Origin: JBBROS01 sp965260935
GTDB lineage: Bacteria > Pseudomonadota > Alphaproteobacteria > Acetobacterales > Acetobacteraceae
Assembly (NCBI GenBank): GCA_965260935.1
Contig: OZ253374.1
Span: 2,418,001-2,482,000, forward strand
Direction of reading: 5' to 3'
Length of the DNA: 64,000 nt
Every line of letters begins with the position of its first letter. Positions within the stretch are counted from its first letter, which is position 1. Both the position numbers and the translations under genes were made by a program. Shown one piece after another: positions 1 to 8,004 of this stretch. A model generated the notes under the pieces. It saw nothing but the letters and a program-made list of their open reading frames with translations. It had not been told where the DNA came from and searched no databases.

Positions 1-1
1 G

Positions 2-1090
2 GTGAAGGCGCAGGCGATGCCGGGCACGACGGCGCAGGCCGCCCCGGCGCCGGCCAGCCAGCCGCTGGCCGCGCCCGCGCCGGAGAAGGATTGGGGGCCG
101 ACGAAGCCCGTGACGGTGCGCGAGGCGACGCGGGAGGCGATGGTGCTGGAATTGCGCGCGGACGACCGGGTGTTCCTGATAGGCGAGGAGGTGGCGAACT
201 ACGAGGGCGCCTACAAGATCAGCCAGGGGATGCTGGAGGAGTTCGGGCCGCGGCGGATCATCGACACGCCGATTACCGAGCACGGCTTCACCGGCATGGC
301 GGTGGGGGCTGCGATGGACGGGTTGAAGCCGATCGTCGAGTTCATGACCTTTAATTTTGCCATGCAGGCGATTGATCAGATCGTGAACTCGGCGGCCAAG
401 ACGCTTTACATGTCGGGCGGGCAGATGGGGTGCCCCATCGTGTTCCGCGGGCCGAACGGGGCGGCCTCGCGCGTCGGGGCGCAGCATAGCCAGGACTACG
501 CCAGTTGGTACGCGCATTGCCCGGGGTTGAAGGTGGTGGCGCCGTGGTCCTCGGCGGACGCGAAGGGGCTGCTGCGGGCGGCGATCCGCGATCCGAACCC
601 GGTTATCGTGCTGGAGAACGAGATTCTGTACGGGCAGACGTTCGAGTGCCCGGTTGACGAGGACTTCGTGCTGCCGCTCGGCAAGGCGAAGATCGAGCGG
701 GCGGGGACGCACGTGACGATCGTCAGCTACAGCATCATGGTGGGCGTGGCGATGAAGGCGGCCGAGACCCTGGCCGAGCAGGGGATCGAGGCGGAGGTGA
801 TCAACCTGCGCAGCCTGCGGCCGATGGACACGGCGACGGTCGTGGAGAGCGTCAAGAAGACGAGCCGGCTGGTCACGGTGGAGGAGGGCTGGCCTTACGC
901 GGGGATCGGGGCCGAGATTTCCATGCAGGCAGTCGAGCATTGCTTCGATTGGCTGGATGCGCCGCCGGTGCGGGTGACCGGGCTCGACGTGCCGCTGCCT
1001 TATGCGGCCAACCTGGAGAAGCTGGCCTTGCCGCAGCCGGGGTGGGTGGTGGATGCGGTGAAGAAGGCGACCCAAGGGGGGATGGGGTAG
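2..1090 (+). CDS. pdhB: Pyruvate dehydrogenase E1 component, beta subunit (5' partial)
   Basis: Beta subunit of E1, which with E1 alpha and thiamine diphosphate decarboxylates pyruvate and acetylates the lipoyl arm of E2. The visible 362 residues begin with an Ala/Pro-rich linker (about residues 6-30) and continue with a full E1-beta fold: the cofactor-side glutamate motif LIGEEVANYEGAYK at 59-72, then DTPITEHGFTGMAVGAAMDG and the C-terminal transketolase domain with EEGWPYAGIG. An Ala/Pro linker in front of E1 beta is typical of alphaproteobacteria whose E1 beta carries an N-terminal lipoyl domain, so the true start is probably upstream of the window; the GTG at base 2 is only the first codon present. 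pdhC starts 3 bases after the stop, indicating one operon. Confidence 0.93.
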   Translation: MKAQAMPGTTAQAAPAPASQPLAAPAPEKDWGPTKPVTVREATREAMVLELRADDRVFLIGEEVANYEGAYKISQGMLEEFGPRRIIDTPITEHGFTGMAVGAAMDGLKPIVEFMTFNFAMQAIDQIVNSAAKTLYMSGGQMGCPIVFRGPNGAASRVGAQHSQDYASWYAHCPGLKVVAPWSSADAKGLLRAAIRDPNPVIVLENEILYGQTFECPVDEDFVLPLGKAKIERAGTHVTIVSYSIMVGVAMKAAETLAEQGIEAEVINLRSLRPMDTATVVESVKKTSRLVTVEEGWPYAGIGAEISMQAVEHCFDWLDAPPVRVTGLDVPLPYAANLEKLALPQPGWVVDAVKKATQGGMG

Positions 1091-1093
1091 ATC

Positions 1094-2446
1094 ATGGCGA
1101 CGAACATCCTGATGCCGGCGCTGTCGCCGACGATGACCGAGGGGACGCTGGCGCGCTGGCTCAAGAAGGAGGGCGAGCAGGTCAGCGCAGGGGACGTGAT
1201 CGCCGAGATCGAGACCGACAAGGCGACGATGGAGGTCGAGGCGGTCGATGAGGGGGTGCTGGGGCGCATCCTGGTGCCGGACGGGACGGCGGGCGTGAAG
1301 GTCAACGACCCGATCGCGATCCTGGTCGAGGAGGGCGAGAGCGCGCCGGACGAGGCGGCGGGCGGCAAGGCGGCTCCGGCGCCTGAGGCGGCCAAGGCCG
1401 AGGCCGCGTCGTCTCCGGCCCAGACGCCGACGCAGACGCCGACTCCCGGGCAGCCGAGGGACCCGGTGCAGCCGATGCCGAACGGCCATGACGCGGGCCG
1501 GGTGTTCGCGACGCCGCTGGCGCGGCGGATGGCCAAGCAGGCCGGCATCGACCTGGCCAGCTTGAAGGGCAGCGGGCCGAACGGGCGGATCATCCGCGTT
1601 GACGTGGAGGCGGCGCACAAGGGCGGGACGGCGGCCCCGGCGCCATCGCCGGCCGAGGCGGCGGCGGAGCGGGAGCCCGCGGCGCCTGCGGCCGAGCCGA
1701 CGCCCGTGCCCGCTATGGCGCAGGCGCCGAAGCCGGCGGCGATCACTGCGCCGCACCGGCTCGTGCCCAACTCGCAGATGCGCCGGGTGATCAGCCGGCG
1801 GCTGACCGAGAGCCATCAGCAGGTACCGAACTTCTTCGTGACGCTCGACATGGAGATCGACGCGTTGCTGAGGCTGCGCGGGGAGTTGAACGCGAAGCTG
1901 CCGAAGGAGGGGCCGGGGGCGCTCAAGCTGTCGGTGAACGATTTCGTGATCAAGGCGGCGGCGGCGACGCTGCGGCGGGTGCCGCAACTGAACGCGTCGT
2001 ATACCGAAGAGGCGATGGTGCTTTACGAGGACGTGGACATCAGCATCGCCGTCAGTATGCCGGACGGGTTGATCACGCCGATCCTGCGCCGCGCCGACCA
2101 GAAGGGCCTGGCCACGCTCAGCGCCGAGATGAAGGATCTGGGGGCGCGGGCGAAGACGGGGAAGCTGAAGCCGGAGGAGTTCCAGGGCGGCACGTTCTCC
2201 ATCAGCAACATGGGGATGTTCGGGACCAAGCAGTTCACCTCGATCATCAACCCGCCGCAGGCCGCGATCCTGGCGGTGGGGGTGGGCGAGCAACGGCCGG
2301 TGGTCAAGAACGGGGCGCTGGCAGTGGCGACGGTAATGAGCTGCACGCTGACCGTTGACCACCGGGTGGCCGACGGGGCGCTCGGCGCGCAATGGATGGC
2401 CGCGTTCAAGGCCATCATGGAGGACCCGCTGAGCTTGATGCTCTAG
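1094..2446 (+). CDS. pdhC: Pyruvate dehydrogenase E2, dihydrolipoamide acetyltransferase
   Basis: Core E2 of the pyruvate dehydrogenase complex; moves the acetyl group from the lipoyl arm to CoA. Visible domains: one lipoyl domain (about 1-80) with the lipoylation site ETDKATME, Lys43; an Ala/Pro linker; a peripheral subunit-binding domain at about 137-172 (FATPLARRMAKQAGIDL); a second linker; and the catalytic acetyltransferase domain to the end with DHRVADG (His423, Asp427). Length 450 aa is normal for a single-lipoyl E2. It follows pdhB by 3 bases and precedes lpdA by about 20, so the three form one transcript. Start ATG at 1094 is the only sensible one, since the lipoyl domain begins immediately. 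Confidence 0.97.
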   Translation: MATNILMPALSPTMTEGTLARWLKKEGEQVSAGDVIAEIETDKATMEVEAVDEGVLGRILVPDGTAGVKVNDPIAILVEEGESAPDEAAGGKAAPAPEAAKAEAASSPAQTPTQTPTPGQPRDPVQPMPNGHDAGRVFATPLARRMAKQAGIDLASLKGSGPNGRIIRVDVEAAHKGGTAAPAPSPAEAAAEREPAAPAAEPTPVPAMAQAPKPAAITAPHRLVPNSQMRRVISRRLTESHQQVPNFFVTLDMEIDALLRLRGELNAKLPKEGPGALKLSVNDFVIKAAAATLRRVPQLNASYTEEAMVLYEDVDISIAVSMPDGLITPILRRADQKGLATLSAEMKDLGARAKTGKLKPEEFQGGTFSISNMGMFGTKQFTSIINPPQAAILAVGVGEQRPVVKNGALAVATVMSCTLTVDHRVADGALGAQWMAAFKAIMEDPLSLML

Positions 2447-2466
2447 CAGGGTCGCGGAGAGAGTTG

Positions 2467-3864
2467 ATGGATACGACATTCGACCTGATCGTCGTCGGCG
2501 GCGGCCCTGGCGGCTACGTGGCCGCGATCCGGGCGGCGCAGCTTGGCATGAAGGCGGCGGTGGTGGAGCGGGAGCACCTGGGCGGGATTTGCCTGAACTG
2601 GGGCTGCATCCCGACCAAGGCGCTGCTGCGGTCTTCGGAGATCAGCCATCTGCTGCATAACTTGGACGAGTTCGGGTTCGCTGCGGACAATATCCGGTTC
2701 GACCTGGCCCGCGTGGTGAAGCGGTCCCGCGGCGTGGCCCAGCAGCTCGCGTCCGGCGTCGGGCACCTGCTGAAGAAGAACAAGGTGGCGGTGTTCGACG
2801 GCGAGGCGAAGCTCGCGGGCAAACATAGGCTGGCGGTGTCGAAGGGGGGCAAGCCGGCGGCGACGCTGGACGCGCCGCACATCGTGCTGGCGACCGGGGC
2901 GCGGGCGCGGCAACTGCCGGGGCTGGAGAGCGACGGGAGATTGATCTGGACCTATCGCGAGGCGATGGTGCCCGAGGCGATGCCGAAGTCGCTGCTGGTG
3001 GTGGGGTCGGGGGCGATCGGGATCGAGTTCGCCAGCTTCTACCGCAACATGGGCGCGGAGGTCACGGTGGTGGAGGTGCTCGACCGCATCCTGCCGGTGG
3101 AGGACGAGGAGATCAGCGCGTTCGCGCGGAAGGCGTTCGAGAAGCAGGGGATCACGATCCTGACCGGGGCGAAGGTGTCCGGCGTGAAGAAGAACGGGGA
3201 TAGCGTGACGGCGACGGTCGAGGCCGGGGGGACGGCGCGGGAGCTGACGGTTGACCGGGTGATCTCGGCGGTGGGGATCGTGGGCAACGTCGAGAACCTG
3301 GGGCTTGAGGGGACGGGCGTTCAGGTGGACCGGACGCATATCGTGATCGACGAGTGGTGCCGCACGGGGGAGCCCGGCGTGTACGCGATCGGCGACGTGA
3401 CGGGCGCGCCTTGGCTCGCGCACAAGGCGAGCCATGAGGGGGTGGTCTGCGTCGAGGCGATCGCGCGGGTGAACGACGTGCGTCCGCTGAACGTCGGCAA
3501 CATTCCAGGCTGCACATATAGCCGGCCGCAGGTGGCGTCGGTGGGGATGACGGAGGCGCGCGCCAAGGCGGCCGGGCACGCGGTGAAGGTCGGACGGTTC
3601 CCGTTCGTCGGCAACGGCAAGGCGATCGCGATGGGCGAGCCGGAGGGGATGGTGAAGACGGTGTTCGACGCCAGCACCGGCGAGCTGCTGGGGGCGCATA
3701 TGATCGGGGCCGAGGTGACGGAGATGATCCAGGGCTACGCGATCGCGCGCACGCTGGAGACGACGGAGACGGACCTGATGCATACGGTGTTCCCGCATCC
3801 GACGGTGAGCGAGACGATGCACGAGGCGGTGCTTGGGGCGTATGGGCGGGCGATCCATTTCTAG
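2467..3864 (+). CDS. lpdA: Dihydrolipoyl dehydrogenase (E3)
   Basis: Flavoprotein that reoxidises dihydrolipoyl groups with NAD+. Shows the FAD-binding start DLIVVGGGPGGYVAA, the redox disulfide GGICLNWGCIPTK (Cys42, Cys47), a second Rossmann motif VVGSGAIGIEFASFY, YAIGDVTGAPWLAHKA, and the dimer-contributed catalytic HPTVSE (His444, Glu449). The frame is open further upstream inside pdhC, but the ATG at 2467, after a purine-rich GCGGAGAGAG stretch, gives a standard 465-residue protein and leaves no overlap with pdhC. Third gene of the pdh operon; lipA follows about 70 bases later. Confidence 0.96.
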   Translation: MDTTFDLIVVGGGPGGYVAAIRAAQLGMKAAVVEREHLGGICLNWGCIPTKALLRSSEISHLLHNLDEFGFAADNIRFDLARVVKRSRGVAQQLASGVGHLLKKNKVAVFDGEAKLAGKHRLAVSKGGKPAATLDAPHIVLATGARARQLPGLESDGRLIWTYREAMVPEAMPKSLLVVGSGAIGIEFASFYRNMGAEVTVVEVLDRILPVEDEEISAFARKAFEKQGITILTGAKVSGVKKNGDSVTATVEAGGTARELTVDRVISAVGIVGNVENLGLEGTGVQVDRTHIVIDEWCRTGEPGVYAIGDVTGAPWLAHKASHEGVVCVEAIARVNDVRPLNVGNIPGCTYSRPQVASVGMTEARAKAAGHAVKVGRFPFVGNGKAIAMGEPEGMVKTVFDASTGELLGAHMIGAEVTEMIQGYAIARTLETTETDLMHTVFPHPTVSETMHEAVLGAYGRAIHF

Positions 3865-3934
3865 GACTGCACTGGCGGTTGACGTTCTTACGAGGCTTCG
3901 CCACCTGTAGGGCCGAACGAGACGAGGACCGCCG

Positions 3935-4894
3935 ATGGCGACCCGGTTGCTGATTGACCACCGCACGGCGCCGCGCCACCCGGAAAAGGTGGGGCGGCCC
4001 GACAATCCCATTCAGCGCAAGCCCGATTGGATCAGGGTCAAGGCGCCGAACCACCCCGTTTATCATGAGACCCGGTCGCTGATGCGCGAGAACGGGCTGG
4101 TTACGGTTTGCGAAGAGGCGGCTTGCCCGAACATCGGGGAGTGCTGGTCGCAGCGTCACGCGACGATGATGATTATGGGCGACACCTGCACGCGCGCTTG
4201 CAGCTTCTGCAACGTGCGGACCGGGATGCCGGGCGCATTGGACAGGACCGAACCCGGGCGGGTGGCGGACGCGGTGGCGAAGCTGGGTCTGCGGCACGTG
4301 GTGATCACGTCGGTGGACCGGGACGACCTGGCCGATGGCGGGGCGCGGCATTTCGCGGACGTGATCCGGGCGGTGCGGGCGGCGGCGCCGGGGACGACGA
4401 TCGAGGTGCTGACGCCGGACTTCCTGCGCAAGCCGGGGGCGACCGAGGTGGTGGCCGAGGCGCGGCCGGACGTGTTCAACCATAACTTGGAGACGACGCC
4501 GCGGCTGTATCCGACGATCAGGCCGGGGGCGCGGTATTACCAGTCGCTGCGGTTGCTGGACCGGGTGAAGGCGGTTGATCCGACGATCTTCACCAAGTCG
4601 GGGTTGATGGTGGGGCTTGGGGAGACCCGGGCCGAGATCTTGCAGGTAATGGACGACTTGCGGGTGGCGGATGTCGATTTCCTGACCCTCGGGCAGTATT
4701 TGCAGCCTACGGTCAAGCACGCGGCGGTTGACCGGTTCGTGACGCCGGACGAGTTCGCGGATTATGCCGGCATGGCGCGGTCCAGGGGGTTCTTGATGGT
4801 GAGCGCCACGCCGCTGACGCGGAGCTCATATCATGCGGACAGCGACTTCGCGCAGCTTCGCGCGGCGCGGGACATGAAGCTGGCGGCTGGTTAG
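3935..4894 (+). CDS. lipA: Lipoyl synthase
   Basis: Radical SAM enzyme that inserts two sulfurs into protein-bound octanoyl groups, making the lipoyl cofactor needed by the pyruvate dehydrogenase encoded just upstream. Both iron-sulfur cluster sites are intact: the auxiliary cluster Cys59, Cys64, Cys70 (CEEAACPNIGEC) and the SAM cluster Cys85, Cys89, Cys92 (CTRACSFC), plus the C-terminal RSSYHAD motif whose serine ligates the auxiliary cluster. Length 319 aa is standard. The stop TAG shares one base with the GTG of the next gene, so the two are very likely translated from one message. Confidence 0.97.
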   Translation: MATRLLIDHRTAPRHPEKVGRPDNPIQRKPDWIRVKAPNHPVYHETRSLMRENGLVTVCEEAACPNIGECWSQRHATMMIMGDTCTRACSFCNVRTGMPGALDRTEPGRVADAVAKLGLRHVVITSVDRDDLADGGARHFADVIRAVRAAAPGTTIEVLTPDFLRKPGATEVVAEARPDVFNHNLETTPRLYPTIRPGARYYQSLRLLDRVKAVDPTIFTKSGLMVGLGETRAEILQVMDDLRVADVDFLTLGQYLQPTVKHAAVDRFVTPDEFADYAGMARSRGFLMVSATPLTRSSYHADSDFAQLRAARDMKLAAG

Positions 4895-5364
4895 TGCCTA
4901 CCCATGCCGAGAAGCGGACGTTGCCGTATACGCCGGAGCAGATGTTCCAGCTCGTCGCGGATGTGGGGAAATACCCGGAGTTCCTGCCGTGGTGCGCGGC
5001 GGCGAAGGTGAGGTCGCGGACCGAGACGGAGATCGTGGCTGACCTGACGATCGGGTTCAAGGTTTGGCGGGAGAGCTTCACGAGCCGGGTTAGCCTTGAC
5101 CGGCCGCATAAGTGCATCGTCAAGTACGAGCATGGGCCGTTCCGGTACCTGAACAACCAGTGGACGTTCGATCCGAACCCGGCTGGATGCCGGGTCAGCT
5201 TCTTCGTCGATTTCGAGTTCCGCAGCCGCATCCTGCAGGCGGCAATCGGGGTCGTGTTCAATGAGGCGGTGCGGCGGATGGTGAACGCGTTCCTGAAGCG
5301 GGCGCGGGACGTCTACGGCGCTCCCGCGCCGGCTGGGGGCGCACGCGTCCCGGCGCGTCCCTAA
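4894..5364 (+). CDS. START/COQ10-family (RatA-like) ubiquinone-binding protein
   Basis: A 156-residue member of the COQ10/RatA START-like family; relatives bind ubiquinone or lipids and in alphaproteobacteria usually sit directly after lipA, as here. It has the characteristic N-terminal pattern RTLPYTPEQMFQLVADVGKY followed by PEFLPWCAAAKVRS, then beta strands ending in the amphipathic C-terminal helix (AVRRMVNAFLKRARDVYG). The start is GTG, overlapping the lipA stop by one base (TAGTG), which fits translational coupling. The COQ10-like role in quinone handling is known for the family; the ligand of this copy is not visible from sequence. The last ~15 residues are Ala/Pro-rich tail. Confidence 0.88.
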   Translation: MPTHAEKRTLPYTPEQMFQLVADVGKYPEFLPWCAAAKVRSRTETEIVADLTIGFKVWRESFTSRVSLDRPHKCIVKYEHGPFRYLNNQWTFDPNPAGCRVSFFVDFEFRSRILQAAIGVVFNEAVRRMVNAFLKRARDVYGAPAPAGGARVPARP

Positions 5365-5381
5365 TTTAAGGAGGGTCACGC

Positions 5382-6449
5382 ATGGCCTATGCCCCGATGC
5401 ATTCCGATGCCGGCGTCCCGGTGCGGATCAACTTGTACTCGGACACCCAGACGAAGCCCACGCGCGCCATGCGCGAGGCGATGATGGATGCCGAGGTGGG
5501 CGATGAGCAGTCCGGCTCTGACCCGACGATCAACGCCCTGAACGAGCGGATGGCGGCGTTGCTGGGCAAGGAGGCGGCGGTGTTCATGCCGTCCGGGACG
5601 ATGTGCAACGAGGTGGCGATCCTGGCGCAGTGCCGCGCGGGGGACGAGATCCTGGCGCATCACACCGCGCATATCCTGACGGCTGAGGGCGGGGCGCCTT
5701 GGGCGTTGGCCGGGGTGCAGGTGACGGGGCTGGCTGGCGAGGCCGGCATCTTTGGCGTGGAGGCGCTGGAGGCGGCGGAACGGCCGCGGAACCGGAACTC
5801 GCCGCCGCAGCGGATGGTCGCGGTCGAGCAGACGGCAAACCTGGGCGGCGGCGCGGTTTGGCCGGTTGAGACGCTGGACGAGGTGGCCGAGTGGGCCCAT
5901 GCGCGCGGGATGGCGACGCACATGGATGGCGCGCGATTGATGAACGCCGTCGTTGCGTCGGGCATTCCGGCGGTGGAGATGGCGGCGGGCTATGATACGG
6001 TTTGGCTCGACTTCACCAAGGGGCTTGGGGCGCCGCTCGGGGCCGTGCTGGCCGGGTCTTCGGCGTTCATAGACGAGGCTTGGCGCTGGAAGCAGCGAAT
6101 CGGCGGGGCGCTGCGGCAGGGCGGCCTGTGCGCCGCTGGGTGCCTTTACGCGCTGGATCATCACGTGGACCGGCTGGCGGACGACCATCTGAATGCCCGC
6201 GTGCTGGCGCGGGAGTTGAGCCAGACGCCGGGGCTGAGCGTGGCGGTCCCGGATACGAACCTGGTTTACGTCGATACGTCGGCGAGCGGGCTGACCGCGG
6301 ATGACGTGGCCCGGCGGGCGCGGGCGGAGGGGCTGCTGGTTTCGGTGATGGGCAAGCACCTGGTGCGGGCCTGCACGCACCTCGACGTGGATGCCGCGGG
6401 GGTGGAGGAGGCGGCGCAGATCATCCGGCATGTGATAGCGGAGGCGTAA
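5382..6449 (+). CDS. ltaE: Low-specificity L-threonine aldolase family PLP enzyme
   Basis: Predicted PLP-dependent aldolase cleaving threonine or allo-threonine to glycine and acetaldehyde. Family hallmarks are present: an N-terminal YSDTQTKPTRAMREAM segment, DEQSGSDPTINALNER, the VFMPSGTMCNEVAI motif, HMDGARLMNA, and the PLP lysine in FTKGLGAPLG (Lys213). Length 355 aa is usual. ATG at 5382 follows TTTAAGGAGGGTCACGC, a strong Shine-Dalgarno. It is 17 bases after the COQ10-like gene and on the same strand, so may end the lip/pdh run. Related beta-eliminating lyases share this fold, so the exact substrate is inference. Confidence 0.9.
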   Translation: MAYAPMHSDAGVPVRINLYSDTQTKPTRAMREAMMDAEVGDEQSGSDPTINALNERMAALLGKEAAVFMPSGTMCNEVAILAQCRAGDEILAHHTAHILTAEGGAPWALAGVQVTGLAGEAGIFGVEALEAAERPRNRNSPPQRMVAVEQTANLGGGAVWPVETLDEVAEWAHARGMATHMDGARLMNAVVASGIPAVEMAAGYDTVWLDFTKGLGAPLGAVLAGSSAFIDEAWRWKQRIGGALRQGGLCAAGCLYALDHHVDRLADDHLNARVLARELSQTPGLSVAVPDTNLVYVDTSASGLTADDVARRARAEGLLVSVMGKHLVRACTHLDVDAAGVEEAAQIIRHVIAEA

Positions 6450-6515
6450 CCCTTCCTGACTTGCCGCCTCGGCCTGCGTGGGCTGAAACGGCGGCGCTGT
6501 TTTCAGGAGGGTTTC

Positions 6516-6872
6516 ATGCGTATCGCGTTGCTTCCGCTGCTTGCCATGCTTGCCGCCGGTCCTGCGTTCGGGCAGGAGGCATCGACGGCGACGGGCAAGG
6601 CGGCGGCGATCTCGACCGAGGACGCCCCGTTGCCGGCGTCAACCGCGAAGAAGGCATCGAGCCATCATCGCCGCACGGCCAAGCAGCGGTTCGAGGAGAC
6701 CAACACGAGCCGTGACGGCAAGTTGACGTTGGAGCAGGCGCGGACAGCGAAGATGACCCGGGTGGCGAAGAACTTCGAGGCGATCGACGCCGGGCATAAG
6801 GGTTACGTGACGCTGGCCGAGATCAGAGCCTACAACAAGGCGCAGCGGGCGGCTAAACCCTCGTCGCCCTGA
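6516..6872 (+). CDS. Exported small EF-hand protein
   Basis: A 118-residue secreted protein with a cleavable signal peptide (about residues 1-20, ending AAGPAFGQ). After a low-complexity Ala/Ser/Lys/His stretch come two EF-hand-like calcium loops: TNTSRDGKLTLEQ with most ligand positions, and a weaker second one, IDAGHKGYVTLAEI. The function is unknown; such short periplasmic EF-hand proteins are common in Acetobacteraceae and are assumed to bind or buffer calcium. ATG at 6516 is preceded by TTCAGGAGGG. The last five codons and the stop lie inside the left arm of a 19-bp hairpin, so the terminator is partly coding. Confidence 0.83.
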   Translation: MRIALLPLLAMLAAGPAFGQEASTATGKAAAISTEDAPLPASTAKKASSHHRRTAKQRFEETNTSRDGKLTLEQARTAKMTRVAKNFEAIDAGHKGYVTLAEIRAYNKAQRAAKPSSP

Positions 6873-6896
6873 CTGTATCAGGGCGACGAGGGTTTA
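6854..6896 (+). terminator. Perfect 19-bp hairpin overlapping the end of the EF-hand gene
   Basis: Left arm 6854-6872 and right arm 6878-6896 are perfect reverse complements with a 5-base loop (CTGTA). The left arm encodes the last residues and stop codon of the EF-hand protein. There is no long T-run because the IS element begins directly after it, at the TA that ends the right arm. Confidence 0.75.
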
Positions 6897-6922
6897 GAGC
6901 CGTTCCCGCTCACGTAGCAACG
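6897..6922 (+). repeat. IS630 left terminal inverted repeat
   Basis: Starts GAGCCGTTCCCG and ends GTAGCAACG. The outermost seven bases (GAGCCG plus the TA side) and the innermost GTAGCAACG match the reverse complement of the right repeat. The transposase stop codon (6910-6912, minus strand) lies inside it. Confidence 0.88.
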
Positions 6923-7879
6923 TCGTCGTCGTTGTCGTAACCGGCGGCGGTGACGTAGTTGCGGCATTCCTGCGAGGTGAAGCGGGCCAAGGCATCTCGA
7001 ATGGCTTGGTGCAAGTCGGCTGTGGTGCGGGCGGCCGCACTGCGCAGCAGAGCCTTGAGCTTGGCGAAGGCTTGCTCGATCGGGTTGAAATCGGGGCTGT
7101 AGGGGGGCAGGAACAGCAGGCGTGCGCCGGCCGCCTCGACCGCCTCGCGCACCCGGCCACCTTGTGGACGCACAGGTTGTCCAGCACCACGACATCGCCG
7201 GGCCGGAGCGTCGGGACCAGAGTGTGGGCCACGTAGTCCAGAAAGCGCTCCCCGTTGGTCGCACCCTCGAACATGGCGGTGGCGACCAGGCCCGTGGTGC
7301 GCAGGGCGGCGGTGAGCGTGGTGATCCTGCGGTGCCCAAGCGGGACGGCAAGGCGGCAACGCTTGCCGCACGGCGCCCACCCGTAGCGACGGGCCATGGT
7401 GGTGGTCGCTGCGGTCTCGTCCAAGAAGATCAGACGGTCCGGGTCGAGGTCGGGCTGACCCTCGAACCAGGCTTGGCGCGCGGCCCTTACGTCCGCCCGC
7501 TCCTGCTCGGCGGCGTGCAGGTCCCCTTTTTGCGCGTGATGCCATGCCGGGCAAAGAAGCGCGACAGGCCGCTGGTGCTGGTCTGCACGCCACGCTCGGC
7601 CAAGTGGTCGCGCAACTCGCGCAGAAAGATGGCCGGCCGCCGACGGCAGGTGGCCAGAATCAGCCGGGCTTGCGCCTCCATGCGGTGCGAACTGTGGTCG
7701 CCCCCGGACGGCCTGGGTGCCACGTGCCCGTCCTGGCGCTGCCGTGCCGCCCAGCGGCTGGCGCTCGCGGCACTCACCCCGAAGCGGGACGCGGCCTCAC
7801 GGCACGACGCGCCCGACGCGCCCGACAACATGGACGCCACAACGCGCTCGCGCAGATCAACAGACAAGGGTGACGGCAT
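6910..7879 (-). pseudogene. IS630-family transposase, two frame changes
   Basis: DDE transposase of the IS630 family. Starting ATG at 7879, the first frame encodes the helix-turn-helix part (VDLRERVVASMLSGAS, SRFGVSAASASRWAARQ) to RHGITRKK. There the sequence CAAAAAGGGG (complement of 7523-7532) allows a -1 shift into the frame encoding DLHAAEQERADVRAARQAWF, LIFLDETAA and VVLDNLCVHKVAG; many IS630 elements use a -1 programmed frameshift here. A second break lies at the CCC of 7152-7154: adding one base would restore VREAVEAAGARLL and the following LPPYSPDFNPIEQAFAKLK, which is instead in another frame down to the stop at 6910. This second break looks like a real one-base deletion, so the element is probably unable to move itself, unless it is a sequencing error. 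Confidence 0.85.
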
Positions 7880-7919
7880 GGGCAGCCTCCTCTACCCGTC
7901 AACGCCTAACGCCCGAACG

Positions 7920-7945
7920 CGTTGCTACAGGCTCGGGAGCGGCTC
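7920..7945 (-). repeat. IS630 right terminal inverted repeat
   Basis: Reads CGTTGCTAC at its inner end and GGAGCGGCTC at its outer end, followed by the TA target copy at 7946-7947. It pairs with the left repeat at 6897-6922 with a few mismatches in the middle. Confidence 0.88.
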
Positions 7946-7947
7946 TA

Positions 7948-8004
7948 GCACTGATCTGGACTGGCAATTGACGCCCTGACTTTCTCAGTCAGGGCGATTG
8001 CAGT
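7948..8004. repeat. Copy 1 of a dispersed ~55-bp sequence
   Basis: From CTGGCAATTGAC to AGGGCGATTGCAGTCT this segment matches 39954-40000: 11 of 12 bases identical at the left end and 16 of 16 at the right end, with a diverged middle and a one-base length difference. It begins right at the IS630 insertion point, so may be cut by it. It is not part of the IS630 element. It looks like the end of an older mobile element or an intergenic repeat. Confidence 0.6.
7972..7996 (-). terminator. Hairpin after the MFS gene
   Basis: Ten-base-pair stem CGCCCTGACT / AGTCAGGGCG with a 5-base loop, starting 8 bases beyond the MFS stop codon on the minus strand. No clear T-run follows, so termination is likely but unproven. 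Confidence 0.5.

Larger units (their letters stand above)
6897..7945 (-). mobile_element. IS630-family insertion sequence, 1049 bp
   Basis: Bounded by 26-base imperfect terminal inverted repeats (6897-6922 and 7920-7945, five mismatches as read) and flanked on both sides by TA (6895-6896 and 7946-7947), the target duplicated by IS630/Tc1-mariner elements. It holds one transposase on the minus strand, split into frames. The insertion sits between the EF-hand gene and the MFS gene and interrupts no gene. Confidence 0.9.

Noticed and set aside
2443..4720. Long Arg/His/Pro-rich minus-strand open frames under lpdA and lipA
   Set aside because: Composition of antisense reading in GC-rich coding DNA, no family motifs, and the plus-strand genes are certain.
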